Below the pieces are notes generated by a model, which saw only the letters and a program-made list of their open reading frames with translations, had not been told where the DNA came from and did no database searches. Made by a program: the position numbers and the translations under genes. From positions 124,001 through 188,000 of the forward strand of contig NC_011126.1 in assembly GCF_000020785.1 (NCBI RefSeq): a stretch of DNA of 64,000 bases, written 5' to 3'. This document shows, one piece after another, positions 27,581-36,750 of the stretch. Numbering within the stretch: position 1 is the first letter of the stretch; each line of letters opens with the position of its first letter. Origin of the DNA: Hydrogenobaculum sp. Y04AAS1 (GTDB lineage: Bacteria > Aquificota > Aquificia > Aquificales > Aquificaceae).

Positions 27581-29419
27581 ATGAAGCTTTTTATAAAGAA
27601 GCTTTTTATACTTTTTGTATTTATACTTGTTTTGTTGGCGGCTTCTGGTATAAAATCCTTTGGCGTAGGCTCAAGTTTAAACGCTTATTTAGAAAGAAAG
27701 CTAAATCACGCTATAGAGCTTATACATCTAAGGGACTACCAAGACGCTATCTCAGAGTTTATGGATGTGTACTCTATGGCTCCAAAAAGTAAATACGGTG
27801 AGCTTTCTTATCTTTACATAGCAAAGGCTTACGCTTACGAAAACTACTACAGCGCAAATATAAAAGGTGTTCAGAATGCTATAGTTATGCTAAACATGTA
27901 CCCATTTTATTATAAGGTCCCTTCTTATATAGCTCTACAAAGAGAAATAATAGGTGATATATATCTTCTTTTGGGAGATTTCAACAAAGCTGGTGGTGTT
28001 TTTATGGTTTTATCAAGCAAACACCCAAATGTAAATAAGTATAAAATCAAGTTAGCCTATGCAACCCTTAGAAACCACGATAAAAGCGGTATAGATTATA
28101 TTAAAAGCATTCAAAACAAAGATATAAAAACCCCAGAAGATACGGCTCTTTATTATTTTGATTACGGCATATACTATTTTTTGACTGGAGATTATAAAAA
28201 CACTACCTTCATGCTTCATGAAGCTTCTAACTACGATAGTTTTTTGTCTTATCACCCCTATTACGAGTTTCTTTATGGATACGCTTTTTATAAGTTATCA
28301 GATTGGCAAGATGCCATGTTTCACCTTGAGCTTTCAAAAAGAAGGGATATATATGGAAGGTATAAAAACAAGGTAAATTATATACTGATGCACATATATC
28401 TTATTACAAAAGACTATCTTGATGCTCATAGGATTTTAAAAGAATTTTTAAAGCATGACGGTGTTTTCTACAATCCAGTTGCCTATATATCGCTTAGTTC
28501 TTTATGGATGCACCCTGGTTATTTGGCTACTTACAAGATACCGTTTTATCAAAATACCTTAGATAAGCTTATGTGGCTTCATTTTCCAAGCGTTTTATCT
28601 TTGTATCCAGATTTTGGCCTTCTCAACTACTACCTTGAAGGCGGACTTAATTCCGAAGAGATCCAAGATATGTTTATAGGCTTTTTAAACATAAAATTTC
28701 CAAAAAAAACCATAAATTTTGATGATATTAATGTATCATTTGAAAAGCCTGTAAACTATATATCAAACCTTATATCAAGAGAAAACCCCTACAATGAAAC
28801 CTTTGCCTATAGGCTTTATAGCGTTTACAAAGAAGACCCCTCTTTATTTGCAATGTTTATACAGCCAAGCACTTATGAGAACATATCAAGAGTTTTTGTG
28901 TATGTAGGTGATACCAATGGACTTGGATTTACAAGTGGCACCCAAGATCAAAATATAAAGACGTTTCTACAAGGAGAGTTTTATATAGAACAAGGCGATA
29001 TAAAAGACGGCATAACCGACTTAAATTCTGTTTTAAACAATTTAAAAGGCGACGATAAAGAAGAGGCAGAATTCCTAATAGGCTATTACAACAATGACGA
29101 TGCTATGTTAGATAGATTTTTGTCTCATAAAAATATTTACGCCTCTAATAGATTAAAAGACTATGCTAAGCTTGGACTTTTAAAAGACGGCATATTAAAG
29201 TTAAACAAAAAAGATTATCAAAATGCTTTAAAATATTTTGAAACCTATATAGAGATTTACAATAAAACAAAAGATGACACATATTGGTGGGCTTTATATA
29301 AAGCTGCCTACATTAGCCACTTGCTAAAAGACAAAAATGAGTTAAAATATATATTAGGTTTGGCTAAAAATAGCCAAAACCTTTGGGCGAAGGCTGCTAT
29401 TATTTTGTGGGGTGAATAG
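27581..29419 (+). CDS. Large exported TPR-like protein of unknown function
   Basis: The 612-residue protein has an N-terminal membrane anchor or signal (residues about 8-28). Many helical repeats follow that look like tetratricopeptide units, for example HAIELIHLRDYQDAISEFM, GDIYLLLGDFNKAGGVFMV and the C-terminal YQNALKYFETYIEIYN. It is likely periplasmic and protein-binding. It lies 4 bp after pgsA and 2 bp before flgB, so it may belong to the flagellar operon. I do not recognise a named family. There is no Shine-Dalgarno sequence before the ATG, which suggests coupling to pgsA. Confidence 0.7.
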   Translation: MKLFIKKLFILFVFILVLLAASGIKSFGVGSSLNAYLERKLNHAIELIHLRDYQDAISEFMDVYSMAPKSKYGELSYLYIAKAYAYENYYSANIKGVQNAIVMLNMYPFYYKVPSYIALQREIIGDIYLLLGDFNKAGGVFMVLSSKHPNVNKYKIKLAYATLRNHDKSGIDYIKSIQNKDIKTPEDTALYYFDYGIYYFLTGDYKNTTFMLHEASNYDSFLSYHPYYEFLYGYAFYKLSDWQDAMFHLELSKRRDIYGRYKNKVNYILMHIYLITKDYLDAHRILKEFLKHDGVFYNPVAYISLSSLWMHPGYLATYKIPFYQNTLDKLMWLHFPSVLSLYPDFGLLNYYLEGGLNSEEIQDMFIGFLNIKFPKKTINFDDINVSFEKPVNYISNLISRENPYNETFAYRLYSVYKEDPSLFAMFIQPSTYENISRVFVYVGDTNGLGFTSGTQDQNIKTFLQGEFYIEQGDIKDGITDLNSVLNNLKGDDKEEAEFLIGYYNNDDAMLDRFLSHKNIYASNRLKDYAKLGLLKDGILKLNKKDYQNALKYFETYIEIYNKTKDDTYWWALYKAAYISHLLKDKNELKYILGLAKNSQNLWAKAAIILWGE

Positions 29420-29421
29420 TT

Positions 29422-29796
29422 ATGGGGCTTTTTAATGGCGTAGATGAAGTAGTTCCTTATTTGGATTATACTTGGTTAAAGCATAAGGTTATACTTAGTA
29501 ATTTAGCAAATGCAGATACGCCTCATTATAAGGAGTTAAACGTTAGGTTTGTACCTTTTGAAAAAGAGCTTGCCCTAAAGATAACAAACCCCAAAAAACA
29601 AATTCAACCTGTACAAACAGGGCCTCATTTTGATATATTGGAAAAGGAATCTGGGCTTATAGGAAACGATAGAAACAACGTTAGTATAGAAAAGCAGATG
29701 GCACAGGCAAACGCAAATTATATAGCCTACGAGACTTATATGAAAATGATAACAGACAACATAAACGAACTAAATACAGCTATAAAAGGGCAATAA
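29422..29796 (+). CDS. flgB: Flagellar proximal rod protein FlgB
   Basis: The 124-residue protein has the FlgB rod motif WLKHKVILSNLANADTPHYK near the N-terminus and a C-terminal helix with MAQANANYIAYETYMKMI. FlgB forms part of the proximal rod. A GGTG Shine-Dalgarno sequence lies just upstream, and flgC follows after 14 bp. Confidence 0.95.
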   Translation: MGLFNGVDEVVPYLDYTWLKHKVILSNLANADTPHYKELNVRFVPFEKELALKITNPKKQIQPVQTGPHFDILEKESGLIGNDRNNVSIEKQMAQANANYIAYETYMKMITDNINELNTAIKGQ

Positions 29797-29810
29797 AGGA
29801 GGTGTAAATT

Positions 29811-30221
29811 ATGCTTGATATATTTAACGCTTTTGATGTATCTGCTTCTGGTATGTATGCAGAGCGCATAAGAATGAACACTATCGCTTCAAACCTTGCA
29901 AACTACGAATCTTACAAGACAGATGGCACTCCTTATCAAAAGCTAGAGCCAGTGTTTCAAGCGGTTTACGATAGAAATATGCTTTCAGATGGTTTAGTAC
30001 CGGTTAATGTTAGCGAAATTAGACAATCAAACGGTTTTAAGCTTATATACGATCCTTCAAATCCTCATGCAAACACTCAAGGGTATGTGGAAGAGCCAAA
30101 TATAAACGTTACTACCGAGATGGTGGATATGATTACAGCTACACAGAGCTATCAAGCTAATCTCAGTGCTTTTAATATGACAAAGAATATAGCTCAGTTT
30201 ACTATTAATAGCTGGACCTGA
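29811..30221 (+). CDS. flgC: Flagellar proximal rod protein FlgC
   Basis: The 136-residue protein has the N-terminal rod motif DVSASGMYAERIRMNTIASNLAN and the C-terminal EPNINVTTEMVDMITATQSYQA typical of FlgC. The start ATG has AAAGGAGG upstream at 29795-29802. It is in one run with flgB and fliE. Confidence 0.96.
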   Translation: MLDIFNAFDVSASGMYAERIRMNTIASNLANYESYKTDGTPYQKLEPVFQAVYDRNMLSDGLVPVNVSEIRQSNGFKLIYDPSNPHANTQGYVEEPNINVTTEMVDMITATQSYQANLSAFNMTKNIAQFTINSWT

Positions 30222-30223
30222 TT

Positions 30224-30529
30224 ATGGATAACATAATAAAAAGTATACCGGACCTGTTTGGAAACGTAAACAACAACACAGAAAAGCCCAAATCACAAAA
30301 CCAAGGGGCAGAGTCATTCTTCGATGTATTATCAAACTTTTTAAACTATACAAACGATGTGCAGCAAACTGCCGAAGCTACTAAAAAGGCTATATTGGAA
30401 GGCGCTGATATTCCGCTTCACGATGCTGTAGTCCAATTTGATAAAGCTGGTGTGGTATTAAACTTGTTGGTGCAGGTGAGAAACAAGCTTTTAGATGCTT
30501 ATCAGACTCTTATAAATACTCAAGTTTAA
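30224..30529 (+). CDS. fliE: Flagellar hook-basal body protein FliE
   Basis: The 101-residue protein matches FliE in size and in its C-terminal half (HDAVVQFDKAGVVLNLLVQ, RNKLLDAYQTLINTQV). FliE links the MS ring to the rod. It sits between flgC (2 bp) and fliF (7 bp), the usual flgBC-fliEF order. Confidence 0.93.
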   Translation: MDNIIKSIPDLFGNVNNNTEKPKSQNQGAESFFDVLSNFLNYTNDVQQTAEATKKAILEGADIPLHDAVVQFDKAGVVLNLLVQVRNKLLDAYQTLINTQV

Positions 30530-30536
30530 ATAATCT

Positions 30537-32039
30537 ATGGACTACAAAGAAATATTAAATAATTTAAAAGAGCGTTTCCAAGCTTTAAACAAAACTCAGC
30601 AAATTATAGTTTTGTCTATACCTGTAGTTTTAGCGCTTTTAACTGGATTAATATTTTTTTTGACATCAAGAGTACATTATGCGGTCTTGTATGGAGATTT
30701 AAACAACAGAGACATGGCTGCCATAGCGGAGCAGCTTGAAAAAGACAACGTAAAATATAAAATAACTCAAGACGGTAGGACAATTTTAGTCCCAAAGCAA
30801 GAAGCCAGACAGCTTAGATTAAAACTTGCTGCTATGGGGCTTCCGACAAAAGGCTATCCAGGTTTTAAGCTTTTAAACAAAATGCCTCTTGGAATGACAG
30901 ATTTCATGCAACATGTAGAATATCAAAGAGCCCTAGAAGAAGAGCTGTCAAATACGATATTAGGTTTTAGAAATATAGAAAAAGCAAAGGTAAATTTAGC
31001 TATACCAAAACCAAGCATATTTATAACCCAAAGCCAAAAACCCTCAGCTTCGGTATTTATAGAATTAAAACCGGGGGCTTCAATCACAAGACGTCAGGTG
31101 ATAGCTATAAGGAATTTGGTGGCCGCTAGTGTGCCCGATTTAACTCCCAACAGGGTGACTGTGGTTGATAGCAACGGCGTGGACCTAACGGAAGAACTAA
31201 ACAACCCCTCTTCCTATCTTACAAATGAACAGTTAAGGGTAAAAACAGATTTAGAAAACTCCATAACAAAACATCTTGAACAAGTGTTGGGTCAGGCTCT
31301 TGGTTACAACAACGTTAGGGTTGCTGTGGATGTAGAACCAGATTTTTCTCAAGTGGAAACAAAATCAAAAAATTACAATCCGAACACTACAGCAATAGTT
31401 AGTCAACAGAAAAAACAAGAAACCACCACAGGTACCAGCGTATCCGGAGTACCAGGTACAGCTTCAAACATACCACCAATGAGTGGACTTAGACCAAACG
31501 CCAATTTTCAATCTACGAAAAAAGAAGTTACTACAAACTACGATGTTAGTGTAGAAAAAACTCATGTTGTAGATAAGACCATACGTATAAAGAGAATGAG
31601 TGTAGGCGTCATAGTAAACGCTGATCTTAAAAACGTGAATCTAAACAGTATAAGACAATTGGTAATTGCGGCGGCTGGGGTAGATCCAAAAAGAGGTGAT
31701 ACCGTATCTGTCATAGCGGTACCTTTTTATAGACCAGTTGTACCGAAACCCCCTATATATGTTGTTTATGCAAAGTACGGTATAGCTGGTATCTTACTTC
31801 TTTTGTTGCTTGGAATATTGCTTTTTGTATTCTTAAAAACCAGAAAAAAACCAGAAGTTCGAGAATTACCAGCTGTAAGTGCAGCTATGGAAGCTTTAGA
31901 ATCGCTTGAAACTGAAGAGCTAAGAGAAAAAGCCAAGGAGCTTATTACCGTTGATAAGATGATAAAGGTAACTAAGGAAAATCCAGATAAGGTGGCAAAG
32001 ATTATTAAGCATTGGCTTAGTAGCACCAAAAAGACTTAG
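30537..32039 (+). CDS. fliF: Flagellar MS-ring protein FliF
   Basis: The 500-residue protein has an N-terminal transmembrane helix (about 24-44) and a YscJ-like ring-building region with VHYAVLYGDLNNRDMAAIAEQL and QHVEYQRALEEEL. A second transmembrane helix lies at about 420-440 before a cytoplasmic tail that would bind FliG. It is slightly short (typical length about 550). fliG is not next; fliM follows 12 bp later, so fliG must lie elsewhere. Confidence 0.95.
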   Translation: MDYKEILNNLKERFQALNKTQQIIVLSIPVVLALLTGLIFFLTSRVHYAVLYGDLNNRDMAAIAEQLEKDNVKYKITQDGRTILVPKQEARQLRLKLAAMGLPTKGYPGFKLLNKMPLGMTDFMQHVEYQRALEEELSNTILGFRNIEKAKVNLAIPKPSIFITQSQKPSASVFIELKPGASITRRQVIAIRNLVAASVPDLTPNRVTVVDSNGVDLTEELNNPSSYLTNEQLRVKTDLENSITKHLEQVLGQALGYNNVRVAVDVEPDFSQVETKSKNYNPNTTAIVSQQKKQETTTGTSVSGVPGTASNIPPMSGLRPNANFQSTKKEVTTNYDVSVEKTHVVDKTIRIKRMSVGVIVNADLKNVNLNSIRQLVIAAAGVDPKRGDTVSVIAVPFYRPVVPKPPIYVVYAKYGIAGILLLLLLGILLFVFLKTRKKPEVRELPAVSAAMEALESLETEELREKAKELITVDKMIKVTKENPDKVAKIIKHWLSSTKKT

Positions 32040-32051
32040 AGGTGAACAACT

Positions 32052-33017
32052 ATGGCTGAACAAGTATTAGGTCAGGAAGAGGTAGACCTTCTTTTAAAGT
32101 CTTTAGGCAAAGAAGAAGAGGTAGAGGAAAAATCTTTAGAATACGAGAAGTTTGATATAGATGATTTAGAGCGTATTTCTCTAGGCACAATAGCAGGACT
32201 TGAGATTATATTAGAAAAGTGGAGCAGGCTTTCAAGGGTAAAGTTATCTAGCTTAATAGTGGCTATTAATAACATTTACAAAGCTGAAACATCTCTCATA
32301 AGATTTGAGGATTTAATAACTAAATTACCAGTTCCATCGTGTATAAATATGTTTAATATTACTGGGTTAAAAGGTACGCACTTTTTGATATTAGATCCTC
32401 GTATGATTTATAGCATAGTAAGTGTTATATTTGGTGGTTCTGCTAAACCTTATAGGATAGAAGGTAAGGAGTTTACAAAGTTAGAGTTAAAAATTATAAA
32501 GAAAGTGGTGGATTTACTTTTAAGCGCTTTTCAAGAAAGTTGGAATAGTATATTGTCTGGAGAAGTTATGTATTTGGAAACGGAGGTAAACCCAGCCCTT
32601 ATAGCTCCTATGAATTCTAAGAAGGAAATGTTTATACAAGCTCATATAAATATAGAAATAGATGGCATAGATTATCCTATTTTTCTTGCTATACAAAACT
32701 CTTCTTTAGAACCCGTTGTAGATAGATTAAGAAACGTATCAGAAGTATCAGATTATGTTGATTATGATAGTATAAATAAAAATTTAATAAAAAATTTAAC
32801 GGTTAGTTTGTCTGTAGCGATAGATGGTGGTGATTTTATGGTAAAAGATATACTAGAATGGGAAGTAGGTGATACTATAACACTCAAAACTTCTGCTAAC
32901 AGGCCAGTAAAGGTAAATATAGAAGGGATGCTTAAGATGTATGGTGTATTGGGGCGCTCTAATTCTAAAAAAGCTGTTAAAATACTAAAATTATTGGATA
33001 ACAAGGAGAGTCAATAA
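32052..33017 (+). CDS. fliM: Flagellar motor switch protein FliM
   Basis: The 321-residue protein starts with a CheY-P docking peptide (LGQEEVDLLLKSL, residues about 5-17), then the CheC-like middle domain, and ends in a SpoA domain (about 245-315). FliM sits in the C ring and receives the CheY-P signal to switch rotation. fliN starts within its stop codon (1-bp overlap). Confidence 0.94.
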   Translation: MAEQVLGQEEVDLLLKSLGKEEEVEEKSLEYEKFDIDDLERISLGTIAGLEIILEKWSRLSRVKLSSLIVAINNIYKAETSLIRFEDLITKLPVPSCINMFNITGLKGTHFLILDPRMIYSIVSVIFGGSAKPYRIEGKEFTKLELKIIKKVVDLLLSAFQESWNSILSGEVMYLETEVNPALIAPMNSKKEMFIQAHINIEIDGIDYPIFLAIQNSSLEPVVDRLRNVSEVSDYVDYDSINKNLIKNLTVSLSVAIDGGDFMVKDILEWEVGDTITLKTSANRPVKVNIEGMLKMYGVLGRSNSKKAVKILKLLDNKESQ

Positions 33018-33466
33018 TGGCAGAGGAAGAAAAACAAGATCAACAACCTGAAGAGATCAAGGAAAAAGAAAACAAAGTAGAACCTACACCTCAAAACGAT
33101 GAAGACTTGATGAAATTGTGGGAAGAGGCTATACAAGCCCAAGCTCAAACCGAGTCCAGCGCTGAAAACCAACAAGCTCAAGCTACTACACAAGATATAT
33201 CTAAAGATTTACAGCGTATACTTGATATACCTCTTTCTATTACTGTAGTTATAGGGACAACGGTAATAACTATAAAAGAGTTGCTTAATCTAAGGCCCGG
33301 TTCTGTGATGGCGTTGGATGAGTCTATAAATAGTTTTGTATCCGTTTATGCAAACGGAAAACTCATAGCTAAAGCTGAACTTGTGGTAGTTGGAGAAAAC
33401 TTTGGCATAAGGATAGCAGAAATAATAGAGAAAGAAGAGCGCGTAAAATCTTTAGCAAGTCATTAG
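33017..33466 (+). CDS. fliN: Flagellar motor switch protein FliN
   Basis: The 149-residue protein has a charged, Gln-rich N-terminal tail (about 1-65) and a C-terminal SpoA domain: ILDIPLSITVVIGTTVITIKELLNLRPGSVMALDE. FliN forms the base of the C ring with FliM. It ends one base before the convergent PfkB kinase stop, with no terminator space between. Confidence 0.95.
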   Translation: MAEEEKQDQQPEEIKEKENKVEPTPQNDEDLMKLWEEAIQAQAQTESSAENQQAQATTQDISKDLQRILDIPLSITVVIGTTVITIKELLNLRPGSVMALDESINSFVSVYANGKLIAKAELVVVGENFGIRIAEIIEKEERVKSLASH

Positions 33467-34387
33467 TTATAAGTATCTTAACTTTACTTGTTCTTTTATG
33501 GCAACAGCATCCTCTAGCGTAGCTAACGCTGTACCAGATTTAAGCGTTGTGGCTGTTCCTGTTGCTACCGCATATTTTAAAGCTTCTTCATCCGAAAGCC
33601 CCATATGCTTAGCGTATATAAAACCAGCTACCGCAGAATCGCCAGCTCCTATAGTGTTTACTACCTTGACGGCTGGAGGTGTTGCATGCATTATTGCATT
33701 TTGACTTACATAAACTATTCCGTCTTTACCTAAAGATACCAAAACTATCCTTACACCCATTCTATTTATCTCTTTTGCAGCTATTACGGCGTCTTCTATA
33801 GTTTTTATATCTCTTCCTACTACCCTAGAAAGTTCGTGTTTGTTTGGTTTTATAATGTCTGGTTTGTGGCTTATGTTAAATTTTAAAACATCTCCGTCTG
33901 TATCTAATACTACTGTAGCAGATTTTGATTTTGCCATATCTATTATCTTTGCGTATACAGCCGGTTTAAGACCTTCTGGTAGTGAACCAGATATTACTAC
34001 ATAAGAAGGGTTGTCCAGGTTGTTTATTTTCTCTATTAATTTTGTAAGTTCAAACGGTGGTATATTGGGCCCTTTTGCGCTTATTATAATTTGGTTGTTG
34101 TCTGTATTTATAATGATGTTTGTTCTTGTCTCTTCTGATATTCTTATAAAATCAAAATTTACCCCTTCATTTATCAAAAGCCCCTCTATCTCAAGCCCTG
34201 CAAACCCACCTACAAAACCAAGAGCTACGTTAGGCACACCAAAATTAAACAACACCCTCGATACATCTATACCTTTACCGCCGGCATATTTTTCTTCTTT
34301 TAATATTCTGTTGGTATCATCTTGCTTTAGCTCGTCAAGCCATATAGTCCTATCCAAAGCTGGATTTAAAGTAATTGTATATATCAT
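33467..34387 (-). CDS. PfkB-family sugar-phosphate kinase (1-phosphofructokinase/6-phosphofructokinase-like)
   Basis: The 306-residue kinase has the PfkB signatures: YAGGKGIDVSRVL near residue 35, and the C-terminal NTIGAGDSAVAGFIYA with the catalytic Asp. The N-terminus (TITLNPALDRTIWL) matches the FruK/LacC/PfkB subgroup, which phosphorylates fructose-1-P, tagatose-6-P or fructose-6-P. The gene overlaps the upstream class I aldolase by 4 bp, so fructose-6-P to fructose-1,6-bisphosphate is the most sensible reaction; that is an inference. Confidence 0.82.
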   Translation of the reverse strand: MIYTITLNPALDRTIWLDELKQDDTNRILKEEKYAGGKGIDVSRVLFNFGVPNVALGFVGGFAGLEIEGLLINEGVNFDFIRISEETRTNIIINTDNNQIIISAKGPNIPPFELTKLIEKINNLDNPSYVVISGSLPEGLKPAVYAKIIDMAKSKSATVVLDTDGDVLKFNISHKPDIIKPNKHELSRVVGRDIKTIEDAVIAAKEINRMGVRIVLVSLGKDGIVYVSQNAIMHATPPAVKVVNTIGAGDSAVAGFIYAKHMGLSDEEALKYAVATGTATTLKSGTALATLEDAVAIKEQVKLRYL

Positions 34388-35286
34388 AATGGGTTGTCTT
34401 GAAAAATTTTATATGCTTCTTCTGGTGTTTTATCGTAAAGGGTTATGGCAGATATGGCTTTTGTCATTGCTATGGCTTCTTTTAAAGGTCTTTGGTGTAT
34501 ATTTCTACCAGTGCCATTTCCTCTTACACCAGCTTCTTTATAGAGATATAACTCTTTTAAAAACTCTAAAACCCCTTCTTTCGAACCTCCTTCGCATATA
34601 AGTCCAGTATTACCAGCTGCTTCTACTGCTATGTGAAGCAGCTCTTTTACATCTTTTCCTTCTTGTTTTGGTACTTTTATTTTGGCAAAATCCGCTCCAA
34701 GACATGCCGCTACACCGGCAGCTCCAGCTATAAGCTCTGGGTCATGTTCGTTTTTTACGGCTTTTCCTTTAGGATACATCCATAACACCGCTATCATGTT
34801 GTTTTTGTGCGCTTTATAAACAAGCTCTGAGGCTTCTTTTAGCATTACATGTTCAAACTCACTGCCAAGATACACTGTATACCCTACTCCTAATATCTTT
34901 ATTCCCTTTTGTTTTATATCTAAGATTTTATCAAAATCATGAAGACTCAAGCTTATTGGATCTCTTTGCTCAAAAGGTACTAGGTTTGTCTTAGAGTTTA
35001 CTTTGACAAGATAAGGTACGTTTGGATATTTTTTTGCATATCTTGTGATAAGTCCAAGTTGTGTAGCAAAAATACCTATTTCTCCTTTTGAGGCTATTTT
35101 AAAAAGGTGCTCTGGGTTTGCATCATCTTTTGCTATACCTTCTCCATAAAAATCTTTATTTAGATGTTCTATTTTTTGGTCTCCGGCAAAAAGCATGAGA
35201 TTTCCGGTGTTTTTTGTGGCTTCGTTGAAGTTCTTAAGAAATTCTTCTTCGTTTGATACATTTGCAGGTATGATTACTTCAAGCAT
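34384..35286 (-). CDS. DhnA-type class I fructose-bisphosphate aldolase
   Basis: The 300-residue protein matches the DhnA/archaeal-type class I aldolase family: LMLFAGDQKIEHLN near the N-terminus, ADFAKIKVPKQEGK with the likely Schiff-base Lys, and the phosphate-binding ICEGGSKEG and GNGTGRNIHQRP segments. It cleaves or forms fructose-1,6-bisphosphate. It is paired with the PfkB kinase downstream and starts within the end of the upstream lipoprotein gene (8-bp overlap). Confidence 0.83.
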   Translation of the reverse strand: MLEVIIPANVSNEEEFLKNFNEATKNTGNLMLFAGDQKIEHLNKDFYGEGIAKDDANPEHLFKIASKGEIGIFATQLGLITRYAKKYPNVPYLVKVNSKTNLVPFEQRDPISLSLHDFDKILDIKQKGIKILGVGYTVYLGSEFEHVMLKEASELVYKAHKNNMIAVLWMYPKGKAVKNEHDPELIAGAAGVAACLGADFAKIKVPKQEGKDVKELLHIAVEAAGNTGLICEGGSKEGVLEFLKELYLYKEAGVRGNGTGRNIHQRPLKEAIAMTKAISAITLYDKTPEEAYKIFQDNPL

Positions 35287-35836
35287 TTTTGCCCTCCTTA
35301 ATGGTTATTATAGCATCTTTTATAAAGCTATTTAATTTTTTTGCCATGGTTTGTAGTGCCATGTTTTCTTGTTCCATAAGCTTACTAAAATCTTTGACAG
35401 AAAAGGCTTTGTTGTAGTTAAAATCTTCTATCTTATAGGTGTTTTTATACTTTAAATAAAACCTTGCTTTTAGTATCATATTACCGCTATTAAATGTTTT
35501 GAAGCTTGGTTCAAAGTCGTAAATGTATATTGAAAGCTTATAATCTGATATGGGTTTTTCCACTAAGTAAGGTAGTGCTTCTAAAAGATAGTTCTTGACA
35601 GTGCAGTTTAAACTACAAGGAAAACGGTGTTTTGCAAAATATCTTAGTTGATGTTTATAAATGTAAGCCATATCGTCAGTGTCTAAGTATCTTGGAGAGC
35701 TAACGCTTGATATGTAAACTTTTTTGACGTTTGTATAGCTTTCTTTTGGTTGTATAAATTCTATAGTTTTTTCTTTTTGGACAAAAGCACAGGAAGTTAT
35801 GAGTATCATAACAAAGGCCAAAAGAATGTTCTTCAT
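35279..35836 (-). CDS. PqiC/ABC-auxiliary-type lipoprotein of the Mla-like transporter
   Basis: The 185-residue protein has a signal peptide ending in a lipobox (LITSCA, Cys at about 16), so it is a lipoprotein. The body has the ABC-transport-auxiliary features of PqiC/LetC-type proteins (VKKVYISSVSSPRYLDTDDMAY segment). It follows an MlaE-MlaF-MlaD set with a 4-bp overlap, which is where such auxiliary lipoproteins are found. It probably links the transporter to the outer membrane. Confidence 0.72.
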   Translation of the reverse strand: MKNILLAFVMILITSCAFVQKEKTIEFIQPKESYTNVKKVYISSVSSPRYLDTDDMAYIYKHQLRYFAKHRFPCSLNCTVKNYLLEALPYLVEKPISDYKLSIYIYDFEPSFKTFNSGNMILKARFYLKYKNTYKIEDFNYNKAFSVKDFSKLMEQENMALQTMAKKLNSFIKDAIITIKEGKNA

Positions 35837-36750
35837 TTTGTTTCCTCCAGTGGAAAGGGTTTTTGGCGGTTTATGATAAAAAATGCATTTGGATGATTTT
35901 TTATATGTTTTATTAGAATCCTCATCTCTTTAGATGTTTTTTGTATATCTTTCAATGTTTTGTTTATTTGAGGGTATATGTTGTTTGTCAACATATCTGA
36001 ATTTGTTTTTAGGCTTTTAAGAAGGGTATCTAATTTTGTCGTTTCTTTGTTTAAGTTATCCGCCAAGAGGTTATATTTTTCTACAGTATTGTTTATATCT
36101 TTTACATCTAATTCGTTTATCTTTTTGTTAAAAGCCGTTAAAACTTTGTTGGTATTAGATAAAGAGTTTTTGGAATCTTTTATAAGACTATTTAGGTTTT
36201 TTATGGTATCATTGATGTTGTCAAACAACGTATCAAATTTTTTGGTATTTTTGTAGGATGTTAGATTGTTTAGATTTTTTATAAGGTTGTAAGCGGAATA
36301 AAGTATTTGAGGTATGTAATTTGATATTTGTTGAAGTTCTGATGGTTTCATAGGTATCACGTAGGCCTCCAAATCTTTGTCATAAAAAGCTTTTACCCCT
36401 TTCTCATGTTCTAAATCTATATATGATAGACCAGTTATACCAGTTATCCCTAAGCTTGCTATTACATCTTTTTTTAAGTCAAGATTTCTCTCTACGGATA
36501 TTTTTATCTTTATGGTTTCTTGGTCTTTTGCTATTTTTATAGCGTTTACTTTCCCAACATCAACACCTTTGTATTTTACCGGTGAACCTATGGATAGACC
36601 AGCTACTGAGTATTTTGTGAAGATGTAGTAAGTGTTTAAGTTTCTATTTTTAAAAAAGCTTGTAGAAAAATATATTGTGGCTACTACAACACCTATTCCA
36701 AAAACTATAAAAAATCCTATCAACGTGTATCTTGGTTTTCCTTCAATCAT
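35833..36750 (-). CDS. mlaD: MlaD/MCE-family substrate-binding protein
   Basis: The 305-residue protein has one N-terminal transmembrane helix (about 8-30) and an MCE domain (about 40-120, VAGLSIGSPVKYKGVDVGKV). A long helical tail with Asn- and Leu-rich repeats may form a periplasmic tunnel or stalk. It overlaps mlaF by 8 bp and the lipoprotein gene by 4 bp. MCE proteins shuttle phospholipids between membranes. Confidence 0.88.
   Translation of the reverse strand: MIEGKPRYTLIGFFIVFGIGVVVATIYFSTSFFKNRNLNTYYIFTKYSVAGLSIGSPVKYKGVDVGKVNAIKIAKDQETIKIKISVERNLDLKKDVIASLGITGITGLSYIDLEHEKGVKAFYDKDLEAYVIPMKPSELQQISNYIPQILYSAYNLIKNLNNLTSYKNTKKFDTLFDNINDTIKNLNSLIKDSKNSLSNTNKVLTAFNKKINELDVKDINNTVEKYNLLADNLNKETTKLDTLLKSLKTNSDMLTNNIYPQINKTLKDIQKTSKEMRILIKHIKNHPNAFFIINRQKPFPLEETK

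Noticed and set aside
30565-30580. AGAGCGTTTC in fliF as an element 5' end
   Set aside because: The match stops after 10 bp and the encoded KERFQAL fits the normal FliF N-terminus.
33440-33500. Rho-independent terminator between fliN and the PfkB kinase
   Set aside because: No hairpin with a T-run is present; the two genes abut directly.
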